A DNA stretch of 64,000 nucleotides from Labrys sp. KNU-23 (GCF_008330945.1 NZ_CP043489.1:2491501-2555500); one strand, 5' to 3'. Counted from the first letter of the stretch, positions 9,684 through 18,910 are shown. Notes: generated by a model from the letters alone, not told the origin. Numbers and translations are program-made.

Positions 9684-10856
9684 TCAGCCGTCCACCAGCG
9701 AAGTCTTGAGCGGCGCCCGGTGGGGTTGGGCGAGATAGACTTCCGAACGCATCTCGATCAGACGCGAGATGGTACGCTGGAATTCGAAGCCCTCGCGTCC
9801 CTCCTGATAGGGGTAGATCCCGGTTGGCTCCACCGCCGCGGAGGCCACCAGCTTGGCGCCGCGGTCATAGAGGCAGTCGATCAGCAAGATGAAGCGTTTG
9901 GCCTCGTTGCGCTGCTCCTGCCTGAGCACCGGAATGTCGTCGACCAGCAGCGTGTGGAAATGTTCGGCGAGGGCAAGGTAATCGGCCGAACCCAAAGGCT
10001 GGCCGCAGAGGTCGGCGAAAGAGAAGCGGGCGACGCCCATGGCGGCCTGCGGCACTTTCAGCGCGCGCCCCTTGACGGTCAGCACCAGCGGCAGGCCTTC
10101 CTTCCGCCCGGTGAGGCGCTCGAAGGCCGCATCCATCCCGGCCCGGACGTCCGACCCGCTGCCGATGAGATAGGTCTCCCCACCCGAGAGCTTCTCGAGA
10201 CGATAATCCGTGCGCGCCTCCAGCTTCACCACCTCCATATGCTGCTGGAGCAGGCCGATGAAGGGCAGGAACAGAGCGCGGTTCAGGCCATCCTCATAGA
10301 GCCGGTCGGGCACCACATTGGAGGTGGCGACCACTACCACGCCATGTGCAAACAGCTGCGTGAAGAGGCGGCCGAGGATCATGGCGTCGGCGATGTCGGT
10401 GACGGAGAACTCGTCGAAGCACAGGAGCTTCGCCTCCTTGGCCAGCACCTCGGCCACCGGGCCGATCGGATCATCGCCCTTGACCCGCCCGGCCCGGATC
10501 TCGCTGCGATAGTGGAAGATGCGCTCATGCACATCGTTCATGAAGGCATTGAAATGCACCCGGCGATGGCTGACGCCGGCCGGCACGGCTTCGTGGAACA
10601 GGTCCATCAGCATGGTCTTGCCGCGCCCGACCTCGCCCCAGATATAGAGGCCCTTAGGCCCCGGCTTGGGTTTGGCCCGCCCGAACAGCCAGCCGAGGGC
10701 ACCGGGCTTGCGCGCCGCCGGCATCTCGCCCAACTCGTCCAGAACGATCTGCAGGCGGGCGAGGACGGCCTCCTGGGCCCCGTCGCGTTCGAGCCCGCCG
10801 GCAGCGACGAGGGCGAGGTAACGGTCGAGCAGGGAAATCGGGGCGGGTGCGTGCAA
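9684..10856 (-). CDS. zapE: Cell division protein ZapE (AFG1-family ATPase)
   Basis: 390-residue AAA-type P-loop ATPase that associates with the FtsZ ring; homologous to yeast Afg1. Walker A is GEVGRGKT (about residues 73-80). The family-specific RRVHFNAFMNDVHERIF follows, and Walker B is LLCFDEFSVTDIADAMIL. VATSNVVPDRLYEDGLNR and FPHL-like segments complete the AFG1 signature. The only start in frame after an upstream stop is TTG at 10856, giving the usual N-terminus ahead of LLDRYLALV. It lies 27 bp downstream of the GST gene. Confidence 0.9.
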   Translation of the reverse strand: MHAPAPISLLDRYLALVAAGGLERDGAQEAVLARLQIVLDELGEMPAARKPGALGWLFGRAKPKPGPKGLYIWGEVGRGKTMLMDLFHEAVPAGVSHRRVHFNAFMNDVHERIFHYRSEIRAGRVKGDDPIGPVAEVLAKEAKLLCFDEFSVTDIADAMILGRLFTQLFAHGVVVVATSNVVPDRLYEDGLNRALFLPFIGLLQQHMEVVKLEARTDYRLEKLSGGETYLIGSGSDVRAGMDAAFERLTGRKEGLPLVLTVKGRALKVPQAAMGVARFSFADLCGQPLGSADYLALAEHFHTLLVDDIPVLRQEQRNEAKRFILLIDCLYDRGAKLVASAAVEPTGIYPYQEGREGFEFQRTISRLIEMRSEVYLAQPHRAPLKTSLVDG

Positions 10857-10883
10857 GGAAATGTCCCGTATCGTCGGTTTCGA

Positions 10884-11516
10884 TCAGGTGCGTGCCGGCG
10901 GCGCATGCGGCACCATCTCGTAAGGCGGCTTCCATCCCGGCATGGCCGCGATGCGGGCACGCCAGGCCAGGATGTTGGGATAAGCCTGCAACGGCAGGCC
11001 CGTCTCCTCCTCGAAGAAGACATAGCCGGCCAGGGACAGGTCGGCGATGGTCAGACGGTCTGCAACCAGGAAATCCCGGCCAGCCAGATGCTTGTCGACG
11101 ATGGCAAAGGCAGACTTGGCCCGCCCGCGCAGGAACTCGGTAACCGGGCTCTCGCCGCTTTTCTGCAGGCCGACGATGAAGCGCAGCGTGGCGTAGTAGC
11201 TGGTGAATTTATGGTTGTCGAACAGGATCCAGCGCAGGATCTCGCGTCGTTCGTCAGCCGTGTCGGCTCCGAACCGGCCGGTCTGCTCGGCGAGGTAATC
11301 GAGAATCACGCCGGACTGGCTGAGCACCTTGCCGTCATGCAGCAGCACTGGCGCCTCGCCCATCTCGTTGACCGCGCGGAAATTGTCGGTGCGGGTCTCG
11401 CCGTTGAAGAAATCGACCGGAAGGCGCTCCCACGGCGTGTTGGTCAAGGCCAGCATCAACGCCACCTTGTAGCAATTGCCTGATTCACCGAAGGCGTAGA
11501 GCTTGTAGTCGGCCAT
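10884..11516 (-). CDS. Glutathione S-transferase family protein
   Basis: 210 residues, cytoplasmic. The thioredoxin-like N-terminal domain (YKLYAFGESGNCYKVALML, then GEAPVLLHDGKVLSQSGVILDYLAE with the GSH-binding E/Q-S) is followed by an all-helical C-terminal domain (LTIADLSLAGYVFFEEETG, the N-capping box). Substrate cannot be inferred. The ATG at 11516 follows GAGGAGACC. It is the first gene of a minus-strand run leading into zapE. Confidence 0.88.
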   Translation of the reverse strand: MADYKLYAFGESGNCYKVALMLALTNTPWERLPVDFFNGETRTDNFRAVNEMGEAPVLLHDGKVLSQSGVILDYLAEQTGRFGADTADERREILRWILFDNHKFTSYYATLRFIVGLQKSGESPVTEFLRGRAKSAFAIVDKHLAGRDFLVADRLTIADLSLAGYVFFEEETGLPLQAYPNILAWRARIAAMPGWKPPYEMVPHAPPART

Positions 11517-11622
11517 GGGGGTCTCCTCGTCGCGGCCAAGTCATAGACAATAGAGCCGCAATGGCATAGGCCCACCGGCGCAGTTCTGTTGCGACGAAGC
11601 GGCAACAACGGCTTCAACCATG

Positions 11623-11650
11623 TTGACATCCCCGCCCCTCGTCGCTAGAA
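11623..11650 (+). promoter_or_regulatory. Candidate sigma-70 promoter for ykgO
   Basis: TTGACA at 11623-11628 and a weak -10 CTAGAA at 11645-11650, spacer 16 nt, lying 67 bp before the ykgO start. The -35 is perfect and the -10 poor. Confidence 0.45.
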
Positions 11651-11716
11651 CCCCGCATCTTTCGAATTTGGGAGCTCTTGCGTCTTCTCGCGTGCTCCAA
11701 TAGAGGCACGAGTACC

Positions 11717-11842
11717 ATGAAGATCCGCAATTCGCTCAAGTCGCTGCGCACGCGCCATCGCGACAATCAGCTGGTCCGCCGCAAGGGCCGCGTCTACATC
11801 ATCAACAAGACCCAGAAGCGCTACAAGGCCCGCCAGGGCTGA
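11717..11842 (+). CDS. ykgO: 50S ribosomal protein L36, type B
   Basis: 41-residue ribosomal protein starting MKIRNSLKSLRTRHRDN and ending KTQKRYKARQG. It has no cysteine, so it is the zinc-independent (C-minus, YkgO-type) form of L36, the usual form in Alphaproteobacteria. A strong rho-independent terminator follows at 11878-11906. It opens the conserved block that continues with a TPR protein, pyk, DUF1036, an N-formylglutamate amidohydrolase and DUF2312. Confidence 0.95.
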   Translation: MKIRNSLKSLRTRHRDNQLVRRKGRVYIINKTQKRYKARQG

Positions 11843-11877
11843 TTTCGCGCCGAATTATCGGGTCTGCCGCGTTTAAG

Positions 11878-11906
11878 CCCGGCCGCAGCGATGCGGCCGG
11901 GTTTTT
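11878..11906 (+). terminator. Rho-independent terminator after ykgO
   Basis: A 10-bp perfect stem (CCCGGCCGCA at 11878-11887, TGCGGCCGGG at 11892-11901), a GCGA tetraloop, then TTTTT at 11902-11906. It lies 35 bp after the ykgO stop. Confidence 0.92.
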
Positions 11907-11945
11907 GTCTTTGAATCCGCCACAATCTCGCGCCACTATCCAGGC

Positions 11946-12503
11946 ATGAAGATCGCGATTCTGGCTCTGATCGGCCTGCTTGCTGCCCCTGCCACCGCCC
12001 TGGCCGAAACTCGGCCGGCTGGCGATCCCGAGCTCGACCGCCTCTACGAGCGCCTGTCCAAGGCCCAGTCGGAAAAGGAAGCCGACAATATCGCAGTCGC
12101 CATCGAGCGTGTGGAACTGCGTTCGGGCAGCGATACCACCGACCTCTTGATGGACCGGGCACTGACCGCGATCAAGGCCTCGAATACCGACAAGGCCATC
12201 AAGATCCTGAACGCCGTCATCCATCTCAGGCCCGATTACGCCGAAGCCTGGAACCGGCGCGCCACCGCCTTTTACCTGAAAAAGGACTATGTCCGCTCGA
12301 TCGCCGACGTCGCCGAGACGTTGCGGCGCAATCCGCGCGAATATGGCGCCTGGAACGGCCTGGCCATGATGCTGGTCGACATGGGCGACAAGAAGAACGC
12401 CTATGAAGCGCTCAAACACGCTCTGGCGATCAATCCTCATATGGCCGGCGCCCGCAAGATGCTGGACGAGCTCAAGCCCGAGGTCGAAGGGCGCGATATC
12501 TAG
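11946..12503 (+). CDS. TPR-repeat periplasmic protein
   Basis: 185 residues. It has a Sec signal peptide (KIAILALIGLLAAPATALA, cleavage near residue 20) and then three tetratricopeptide units from about residue 65 to 170 (LLMDRALTAIKASNTDKAIKILNAVIHLRP; AEAWNRRATAFYLKKDYVRSIADVAETLRRNP; YGAWNGLAMMLVDMGDKKNAYEALKHALAINP). It probably scaffolds protein contacts in the periplasm; the partner is unknown. Its TAG stop coincides with the first bases of a family A repeat element (12501-12627). The ribosome-binding site is weak. Confidence 0.85.
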   Translation: MKIAILALIGLLAAPATALAETRPAGDPELDRLYERLSKAQSEKEADNIAVAIERVELRSGSDTTDLLMDRALTAIKASNTDKAIKILNAVIHLRPDYAEAWNRRATAFYLKKDYVRSIADVAETLRRNPREYGAWNGLAMMLVDMGDKKNAYEALKHALAINPHMAGARKMLDELKPEVEGRDI

Positions 12504-12627
12504 AGCAAAACGCGTTCAAGTGTGAACGCTCATTTTCTCTAACTCTTTGTTTCCAAGCCAATCCAATGGATTGGCTAGAGCGTCTTTGCGATTCTAGGTG
12601 ATTCCGTCTAATCGCAAAACGCTTTAG
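12501..12627 (+). repeat. Dispersed intergenic repeat family A, copy 2 (longest)
   Basis: 127 bp from TAGAGCAAAACGCGTTC to ATCGCAAAACGCTTTAGG, with internal AACTCTTTGT and GCGTCTTTGCGAT blocks. It also has an inner palindrome around CCAATCCAATGGATTGG (12558-12574). It starts exactly at the stop codon of the TPR gene. Confidence 0.8.
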
Positions 12628-12749
12628 GATCCCGTCATCGCAAGCGCTTGCGGCGCAAGAAAAGCCGCAGCGTACGGGGACTTTCGACCCGGTTGCAAAA
12701 CGGCTAGAAACATGTTTTCCCACCGGCTCCAGTACGCCAAAGGCCGCGA

Positions 12750-13742
12750 TTGACCCTCTTTCTGCTCTTCATCGGCATCCTTCTCCTTGCCCATGTGCTC
12801 GGAGCCATCCAGGCCACCAATGTCATTGCCGCCCGCATCGCCGAAGAAAATCCGCCCGAGGGCGTCTTCGTGCCCGTGCCTGGCGGACGGCTGCACCTGA
12901 TCGATCTCGGTACCGGCCACGGCAGCGAAAGGTTGCCCGTCCTGCTCCTGCATGGCGCCACTTCCAACGCCCGCGACATCGTCTACGGCATCGGCGCGGA
13001 CCTGGCGCGCCAGCGCCGCGTGATCGCGGTCGACCGGCCGGGACATGGCTGGAGCGACCGGCCGAACGGCCGCGGCGACGCCGCCACCGCGGCGCAGGCC
13101 AAGCTGGTCGTGGCGGCCCTGGATAGGCACGGCATCGACCGCTTCATCGTGGTTGGCCATTCCCTGGCCGGATCGCTCGCCACGCTGCTGGCCGTCGAAC
13201 ACAAGCACCGGGTCGCGGGCCTGGTGGTGCTGGCCGGGGCCACCCATCCCTGGCCCGGCGGCATCAACTGGTACTATCGGCTCGCCGCCCTGCCCGTGCT
13301 GGGACGGCTCTTCGTCCACACCGTGATGACTCCGGCCGGAAGCTGGGGGCTGAAGAAATCGGTCGAAGCCTCGTTCATGCCGGGCGAGGCACCGGCCGAT
13401 TATGTGCGCAAGGCCAGCGCGGCCCTGGTGCTGCGGCCTGACGAGTTCCGCTGGAACGGGCAGGACGTCGCCGCTCTCAAGGCTTGCCTGACGGCCCAGT
13501 CTCCCCGCTATGCCGAGATCACCGCCCCCACCGCCATCGTCGCCGATCCCGCCGATCACGTGGTATCGACCGGCATCCATGCCGAGGCGCTGCACCGGCA
13601 GGTGCAGGGGTCCCGGCTGGTGCTGGTGCCCGGTGCTGGCCATCAGCTCCATTACACGGCCAAGCAGGTGGTGCTGGAAGAGATCGGCCGCCTCGCTCAG
13701 GCAGCCGACGACCACAACTCGCCACGACAGGCCGCACAGTAG
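12750..13742 (+). CDS. Alpha/beta hydrolase, membrane-anchored
   Basis: 330 residues. An N-terminal hydrophobic segment (LFLLFIGILLLAHVLGAIQA, residues 3-22) is followed by an alpha/beta hydrolase domain. The nucleophile elbow is GHSLAG, the oxyanion-region motif LLLHGATSN, the acid in VADPADHV and the catalytic His in GAGHQLHY. Substrate unknown; similar proteins act as esterases or lipases. Start TTG at 12750 is the only possibility between an upstream stop and the hydrophobic helix; the ribosome-binding site is poor. It converges with pyk. Confidence 0.83.
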   Translation: MTLFLLFIGILLLAHVLGAIQATNVIAARIAEENPPEGVFVPVPGGRLHLIDLGTGHGSERLPVLLLHGATSNARDIVYGIGADLARQRRVIAVDRPGHGWSDRPNGRGDAATAAQAKLVVAALDRHGIDRFIVVGHSLAGSLATLLAVEHKHRVAGLVVLAGATHPWPGGINWYYRLAALPVLGRLFVHTVMTPAGSWGLKKSVEASFMPGEAPADYVRKASAALVLRPDEFRWNGQDVAALKACLTAQSPRYAEITAPTAIVADPADHVVSTGIHAEALHRQVQGSRLVLVPGAGHQLHYTAKQVVLEEIGRLAQAADDHNSPRQAAQ

Positions 13743-13878
13743 ATAGCCGCCTAATTAAATCAAGCCCGGTACAGCGTTTGCGCGAAAATCGTGACATCCA
13801 CAATCCGGATCGGCCACCCGCTTCGCCCAATTGCGAGGCTTTCAGCCAAAATATTGGCTTTGGAGATATAAACTCAAA

Positions 13879-13911
13879 ATATTAGCCGGCAATTTTATTG
13901 CCGGCTAATAT
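13879..13911. terminator. Palindrome between convergent genes, likely terminator for pyk
   Basis: Perfect 14-bp arms at 13879-13892 (ATATTAGCCGGCAA) and 13898-13911, 5-nt loop. On the minus strand the stem is followed by a short T-rich stretch (TTTTGAGTTT), fitting termination of pyk. It also sits downstream of the plus-strand hydrolase. Confidence 0.7.
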
Positions 13912-13938
13912 ATCTGCAGGATTACCGCATCACGGCTG

Positions 13939-15375
13939 TCAGACGCCCTCGCCGCCGTCGGCGCCAACGACGGCAATGCGCACCATGTTGGTCGCGCCCG
14001 GCGTGCCGAAGGGAATGCCGGCCATGATCAGCACACGCTGGCCAGCCTGCGCGAAACCGTCGAGCGAGGCATGACGGCAGGCACGGTCGACCATGTCGTT
14101 GATATCGCGGGCGTCATCGGTGAGCACGGCATGCACGCCCCAGACCAGCGCGAGCCGACGAGCCGTACCGACATTGGGCGTCAGCGCCAGCAGGGGCTTC
14201 TCGGCACGTTCGCGGGCAATACGGATGCCGGTCGAGCCCGAGGCCGTCCAGGCGATCAGGGCGGAGAGATCGAGCGTTTCGGAGATGGTGCGCGCGGCCG
14301 CCGCAATGGCGTCTGCACCGGTCTGCTCGGGCTCGCTGCGCTGGGCGTTGATGATGGTGCGGTGCAGGGCGTCACGCTCCACTTCCTCGGCGATGCGGTT
14401 CATCGTCGCCACCGCCTCGCGCGGGAATTCGCCGGCGGCGCTCTCGGCCGAGAGCATGACGGCGTCGGCGCCTTCATAGACCGCCGTGGCCACGTCCGAC
14501 ACCTCGGCGCGCGTCGGCACCGGCGAGGTGATCATCGATTCCAGCATCTGGGTCGCGACCACGACAGGCTTGCCGAGCTTGCGCGCACCGCGCACGATGC
14601 GCTTTTGCAGGCCGGGCACCCGTTCGAGCGGCAGTTCGACGCCGAGGTCGCCGCGCGCCACCATCAGGGCATCGGAGGCCTCGAAGATCTCGTCGAGACG
14701 CAGGATCGCCTGGGGCTTTTCGATCTTCGACATCACCAAGGCGCGGCCCTGGATGATTTCGCGCGCTTCCAGAATATCCTCGGGACGCTGCACGAAGGAG
14801 AGGGCGACGATGTCGACACCGGCGCCGAGTCCGGCCTCCAGATCGGCGTGGTCCTTCGGCGTCATCGCCGAGACGGCGATCTCGGTATCGGGCAGCGAAA
14901 CGCCCTTGCGGTTCGACATCTTGCCGCCGACGATGACCTCGGTGATAGCGCGATCGCCGGTCGCCTCGGTGGTTTTCAGCCGCACCTTGCCGTCGTCGAG
15001 CAGCAGCGTATGGCCCGGCCGCAAGGCCGACAGGATTTCCGGATGAGGCAGATAGACCCGGCTGGCATCGCCCGGAGTCGGATCGGAATCGAGGGTAAAG
15101 CTGGCTCCATTGGCCAGTTGCACCGCCCCACCGACAAACTCGCCGATCCGCAGCTTGGGGCCCTGCAGATCGAGCAGGATGCCGATCGGCCGGCCACATT
15201 CCTTCTCGACATCGCGGATCAGACCGACCATCTCGCGCATGCGGTCATGCGAGGTGTGGCTCATATTGATGCGGAACAGGTCCGCGCCGGCGCGGAACAA
15301 ATGGGCGATCATCTCCCGCGACGAAGAGGCAGGACCCAAGGTGGCGAGAATTTTTACTTTTCGCTGGCGTCGCAT
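13939..15375 (-). CDS. pyk: Pyruvate kinase
   Basis: 478 residues, glycolytic enzyme converting phosphoenolpyruvate and ADP to pyruvate and ATP. All signature segments are present: KILATLGPASSS, FRINMSHTSH, LLDLQGPKLRIG, SKIEKPQAI with the catalytic Lys, MVARGDLGVELP, VATQMLESM and AVMLSAESAAGEFP. The C-terminal domain includes TASGSTGIRIARERA. The size is normal. In the conserved hyphomicrobial block it is followed upstream by DUF1036. Confidence 0.96.
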   Translation of the reverse strand: MRRQRKVKILATLGPASSSREMIAHLFRAGADLFRINMSHTSHDRMREMVGLIRDVEKECGRPIGILLDLQGPKLRIGEFVGGAVQLANGASFTLDSDPTPGDASRVYLPHPEILSALRPGHTLLLDDGKVRLKTTEATGDRAITEVIVGGKMSNRKGVSLPDTEIAVSAMTPKDHADLEAGLGAGVDIVALSFVQRPEDILEAREIIQGRALVMSKIEKPQAILRLDEIFEASDALMVARGDLGVELPLERVPGLQKRIVRGARKLGKPVVVATQMLESMITSPVPTRAEVSDVATAVYEGADAVMLSAESAAGEFPREAVATMNRIAEEVERDALHRTIINAQRSEPEQTGADAIAAAARTISETLDLSALIAWTASGSTGIRIARERAEKPLLALTPNVGTARRLALVWGVHAVLTDDARDINDMVDRACRHASLDGFAQAGQRVLIMAGIPFGTPGATNMVRIAVVGADGGEGV

Positions 15376-15506
15376 ACGACCGTTTCTTTCTTATCTTGGT
15401 ATTTTGCGCGGATCTCGCGCGCTGACACAGCGCATCCGCAAGGATGAGATGGCACTCTAGTCCGATTTTCACGCCAGTTAAGTGACATAAATGCCACGCT
15501 GGCCCG

Positions 15507-16352
15507 CTAATTCGCCGAGGGTGCCGAGGCCGGTCTCTCAGGTGGCAGAGGGGGGGCCGGCGTGGTCGGCGTGCCTGCCGCAGGGGGAGGTCCGTCGGTG
15601 CCGGACTGCGGTGCGACCCCATCCTGCGGCGGCTTGTCGGGCTCGGGTCTGTCCGGCACGGGCTGGTTCGGGGCAGGCTGGTTCGGCGGCGGCGCGCCTT
15701 CGCCGGTGGGCTGCGCCGGCGCGGCAGGGGCCGGTGCGTCCTGCGGCGTCAGCGGCGAGGGAGTGGCCGGCGAGACCACCGGCGGCGTGGTTACGACGGG
15801 TGGATTGGCCGGGGCGGGCGCCGCACCGGAGCCAGGCGGAGCGGGGGGTACAGGCGCATTGGGGGCCGAAGGTCCCTGGGCGGGGGGTGTGTCGGACGGG
15901 GCGTTCGACTTGGGCTTCGCCCCATTCTGGGCCTGCTCGGAAAGCTGGACCGTCCAGGCTTTCTGCTCGACGGTGTCGATCTCGAAATAGCCGGTGCGGT
16001 TATAGCCGCGCGCCAGGCAGTTCTCGAAGCCGCGAATGGTGAATTCCTTGTCGCGCGAGCACATGAAGGCGTTGCCGCTCCATTCCCCGCCCTGGTCATA
16101 GTCGACCGCATAGACATAATAGAACCGCGACGCCAGCGGGCCCTTCAGGATGGACTCGCAGCTGCGCGCCGCGACATTCCACCAGCCCTCGGTGAGCCAG
16201 CCCAGCTTGTCGCGATAGCCGACGGCGACGCCGACACGGCTCGAGGTGTTGTTGCACAGGCGAAAATCGGCCTTGGCCGGGCTGGCGGCAAGCAGCGGTG
16301 CCACGCAGATCACGGTCGCGGCGAGCGGGAGGCGAAGAGAGGAAGAGATCAT
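15507..16352 (-). CDS. DUF1036 domain protein with long Pro-rich tail
   Basis: 281 residues. A signal peptide (about 1-28, ending ASPAKA) is followed by a DUF1036 domain at about 29-140 with conserved FRLCNNTSSRVGVAVGY, GWWNVAARSC, YVYAVDYDQGGEW and FMCSRDKEFTIRG. From about 150 to the end it is Pro/Ala-rich and disordered, with PNQPAPNQPVP-type repeats, longer than in most homologues. Likely periplasmic; function unknown. The neighbourhood (pyk on one side, N-formylglutamate amidohydrolase and DUF2312 on the other) is the standard one for this family. Confidence 0.86.
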   Translation of the reverse strand: MISSSLRLPLAATVICVAPLLAASPAKADFRLCNNTSSRVGVAVGYRDKLGWLTEGWWNVAARSCESILKGPLASRFYYVYAVDYDQGGEWSGNAFMCSRDKEFTIRGFENCLARGYNRTGYFEIDTVEQKAWTVQLSEQAQNGAKPKSNAPSDTPPAQGPSAPNAPVPPAPPGSGAAPAPANPPVVTTPPVVSPATPSPLTPQDAPAPAAPAQPTGEGAPPPNQPAPNQPVPDRPEPDKPPQDGVAPQSGTDGPPPAAGTPTTPAPPLPPERPASAPSAN

Positions 16353-16415
16353 CCGGAGCGATTCGACCTTGAGGGTCTTCTTGATACCGTTTCGTTCGGG
16401 CGCAAGAAAGGCCGC

Positions 16416-16514
16416 AGAAGCGTTTTGCGATGTGATGGAAGCGCCGGCAATCGCAAGGGTGCATCAAAACGGGGAGTCGGGGCAAAGCCTGCCCAGGCAT
16501 GAACGCGCTTTCAT
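16416..16514 (-). repeat. Dispersed intergenic repeat family A, copy 3
   Basis: Begins GAAGCGTTTTGCGATGTGATG and ends CATGAACGCGCTTTCATCC on the plus strand, matching the reversed ends of copy 1 (4456-4556). It lies between the DUF1036 and DMT transporter genes; the rest of that 215-bp gap shows no other structure. Confidence 0.75.
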
Positions 16515-16568
16515 CCGGAAGACATAAGCCCTGGCTGCCACCGCTGATTTCTCGCGCCGGTGTCGTTC

Positions 16569-17483
16569 TCAGGCCGGCCGTGGACGCGAGACCCAGATGC
16601 CGGTGATGATGACCAGTCCACCGAGCCCCTGCAGGAGCGAGACCGGTTCATCCAGGATCAGCCAGCCGAGCGCTGCCGCCGCCACCGCCTCCAGGAAGAT
16701 CACCAGCGAGGAAAACACCACCGGCAGCGAGCCGAGCGCGACCGACAGCAGCCCCTGCCCGCCGGCATGGCTGACCCAGGCCAGCGCGATCAGCACGAGC
16801 CAGCCGGTGGCCCCGGCCGGCAGGAAGCGCTGACCCAGGCTCTGGGTCGCCCATAGCGCCGCCGCGGCCAGGATCACCACGGTCACCACCGACATATAGA
16901 AGGTGAGCCGCGCAGCGCGGTGGCGCAGCCTCGCTTTCTCCACGGCCAGGAAATAAGCACCGAAGAAGAGTCCTGTCACCCCGGCAAAACCATCGCCGAT
17001 GAGATGGCCCGGGGCCAAACCAAGAGACTGGACGACGAGGGCCAGTCCGCCCAACAAACACAGGCCGAGGCCGATCATCGCGGCACGGCTCGCCTTGCGC
17101 CGATAGACCAGCCACCCGAGGATCACCACCCACAAGGGCGCCATGGTGGCAAAGAAAGTGGCGTTGGCCACTGTGGTATTGGTGATGGCGAGGTGCCAGA
17201 AGAAGAGGTCGGCAGCGAAGAACACGCCGGTGGCAATCACAGGCAGGGAGAAGGCCGGGCCGGTGTCCGGCGCATCGGCCTTGCTTTCCTCGATCCGCAT
17301 CCAGACATAGAGCACCGGCAGGGCCAGCAGCACGCGGTAGAAGGCGCTGGCAAAGGGCCCGACATCCGTCAGCCGCACGAAGATCGGCGAAATGCCCATC
17401 GCTACAGCTCCGACGATCAGCGCGGCGAAAGCAGGCCAGAAGGCGTTTTGCGCCGGGGCCGCGGATTGGACTGCAGAGCTCAT
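16569..17483 (-). CDS. EamA/DMT superfamily transporter
   Basis: 304 residues with ten predicted membrane helices in two EamA repeats (first repeat GAVAMGISPIFVRLTDVGPFASAFYRVLLALPVLY; second from about residue 165, YMSVVTVVILAAAALWA to LGWLILDEPVSLLQGLGGLVIITGI). Inner-membrane drug/metabolite exporter; substrate unknown. ATG at 17483 is preferred over the longer frame because a short cytosolic N-terminus precedes helix 1 and AGGAACC lies upstream. It diverges from the amidohydrolase at 17622 and interrupts the usual DUF1036-amidohydrolase adjacency. Confidence 0.85.
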   Translation of the reverse strand: MSSAVQSAAPAQNAFWPAFAALIVGAVAMGISPIFVRLTDVGPFASAFYRVLLALPVLYVWMRIEESKADAPDTGPAFSLPVIATGVFFAADLFFWHLAITNTTVANATFFATMAPLWVVILGWLVYRRKASRAAMIGLGLCLLGGLALVVQSLGLAPGHLIGDGFAGVTGLFFGAYFLAVEKARLRHRAARLTFYMSVVTVVILAAAALWATQSLGQRFLPAGATGWLVLIALAWVSHAGGQGLLSVALGSLPVVFSSLVIFLEAVAAAALGWLILDEPVSLLQGLGGLVIITGIWVSRPRPA

Positions 17484-17621
17484 CGGGAGTGGTTCCTGGC
17501 AAATCACGCTTGCGAGCCGGCTTATCCGCATCCGCTCGAATTCGCGAATGGGGAAGATGCATTGGCGGTGGCGCCAGCTCAGGCTCGTCTTTATGCTGCC
17601 TGATCCGATCCCACAACATCC

Positions 17622-18449
17622 GTGCCTTTGGTCAGTACCCCCTTGCAGTCCGATTTTTCGCCTATCGAAAGGCTGGATGGCCAGCCCGACTCAGGTCTCA
17701 TCCTGCTTTGCGACCACGCCTCCAACGCCCTGCCCGCCGACTATGGCACGCTGGGCCTGCCGCCGGCACAGCTCGAACGCCATATCGGCTATGACATCGG
17801 GGCGCGGGCGGTCACGCACGCTTTGTCGGCACGGCTGCGGGCCCCCGCTTTGCTCACGCGCTTCTCGCGCCTGCTGATCGACCCCAATCGCGGCGCCGAC
17901 GATCCCACTTTGGTGATGCGCCTGTCAGACGGCGCCCTGGTGCCCGGCAACGCCCGTGCCGATCACGCCGAGATCGCCCTGCGGATCGAGCGCTTTCACC
18001 GTCCCTATCATCGGGCGATCGGCGACCTCGTGAACGAGAAGCTCGCCCGCGGCATCGTGCCGGTGCTGTTTTCGGTGCATTCCTTCACACCGGTCTGGCG
18101 CGGCGTGCCGCGCCCCTGGCACGTCACCCTGCTCTGGGACAAGGATCCGCGCATCATCCGGCCGATGATCGAAGCCTTCAAGCGCGATGCCGCCCTGGTG
18201 GTGGGCGACAACGAGCCCTATGATGGTGCCCTGGAAGGCGATACGCTCTATCAGCACGCCACGCTGCGCGGCCTGCCCCACGCCCTGATCGAATTGCGCC
18301 AGGACCTGATCGACACCCAGGACGGGGCGCAGGATTGGGCCGACCGTATCGCCCGCGCCTTGTCGCCCCTGATCATCGATCCCGCCATCCGGCGCATCGA
18401 GCATTGGGGATCGCGCACCGGGCCTCAGCTCCAGCCCTCGGATCGATGA
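17622..18449 (+). CDS. N-formylglutamate amidohydrolase family protein
   Basis: 275 residues of the FGase/HutG-like family, zinc-dependent hydrolases. Visible are LLLCDHASNALP near residue 28 (metal site), RDIGYDIGARAVT, DPNRGADDP, and HSFTPVWRG plus IELRQDLIDT further on, all family landmarks. The substrate is not necessarily N-formylglutamate because no hut genes are nearby. The start is GTG at 17622; no clear ribosome-binding site is seen. It belongs to the conserved pyk-DUF1036-FGase-DUF2312 block. Confidence 0.86.
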   Translation: MPLVSTPLQSDFSPIERLDGQPDSGLILLCDHASNALPADYGTLGLPPAQLERHIGYDIGARAVTHALSARLRAPALLTRFSRLLIDPNRGADDPTLVMRLSDGALVPGNARADHAEIALRIERFHRPYHRAIGDLVNEKLARGIVPVLFSVHSFTPVWRGVPRPWHVTLLWDKDPRIIRPMIEAFKRDAALVVGDNEPYDGALEGDTLYQHATLRGLPHALIELRQDLIDTQDGAQDWADRIARALSPLIIDPAIRRIEHWGSRTGPQLQPSDR

Positions 18450-18550
18450 CGGTGGCTGTGGCAAGAGGTACCCGGCGATCCCTGTCGCGGCCTTCCGCGA
18501 GGCAGGTGAGGAAATCCCTAACCTTTATCGGAAATTTTCAAGGCGGTTTT

Positions 18551-18600
18551 CGAGGCGTCTTTGCGATTCTTGGCGATGCAGCCAAGCCGCAGAACGCTCT
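18551..18600 (+). repeat. Partial copy of repeat family A
   Basis: GAGGCGTCTTTGCGATTCTT with following GCAGAACGCTC reproduces the right half of copy 2. It lies in the 214-bp gap between the amidohydrolase and DUF2312 genes. Confidence 0.55.
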
Positions 18601-18664
18601 GGGACTTGACCCGACTCGGCTTTATCAGCCACATCCGCCCCCAAATTTGTCTCAGGAGTAAGCA

Positions 18665-18910
18665 ATGACGGACGCAACCTCGGTCGCCGCGGACCAGCTC
18701 AAGTCGATCATCGAGCGCATCGAGCGCCTCGAAGAGGACAAGAAGGCAATCGCCGACGACATCAAGGAAGTCTATGGCGAGGCCAAGGCCAACGGCTTCG
18801 ACGCCGCCATCCTGCGCAAGATCGTGTCCCTGCGCAAAAAGCCGGCGGCCGAACGCGCAGAGGAAGACGCCATCCTGGAGCTCTACCTCCAGGCCCTCGG
18901 CATGGAATAA
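18665..18910 (+). CDS. DUF2312 domain protein
   Basis: 81-residue helical protein of the DUF2312 (GapR-like) family. The sequence includes LKSIIERIERLEEDKKAIADDIKEVYGEAKANGFD and ILRKIVSLRKKPAAERAEED. In Caulobacter the family member GapR is a nucleoid-associated protein that binds overtwisted DNA; that function is likely by homology. The start has TCAGGAGT upstream. It is the last gene of the conserved housekeeping block. Confidence 0.92.
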   Translation: MTDATSVAADQLKSIIERIERLEEDKKAIADDIKEVYGEAKANGFDAAILRKIVSLRKKPAAERAEEDAILELYLQALGME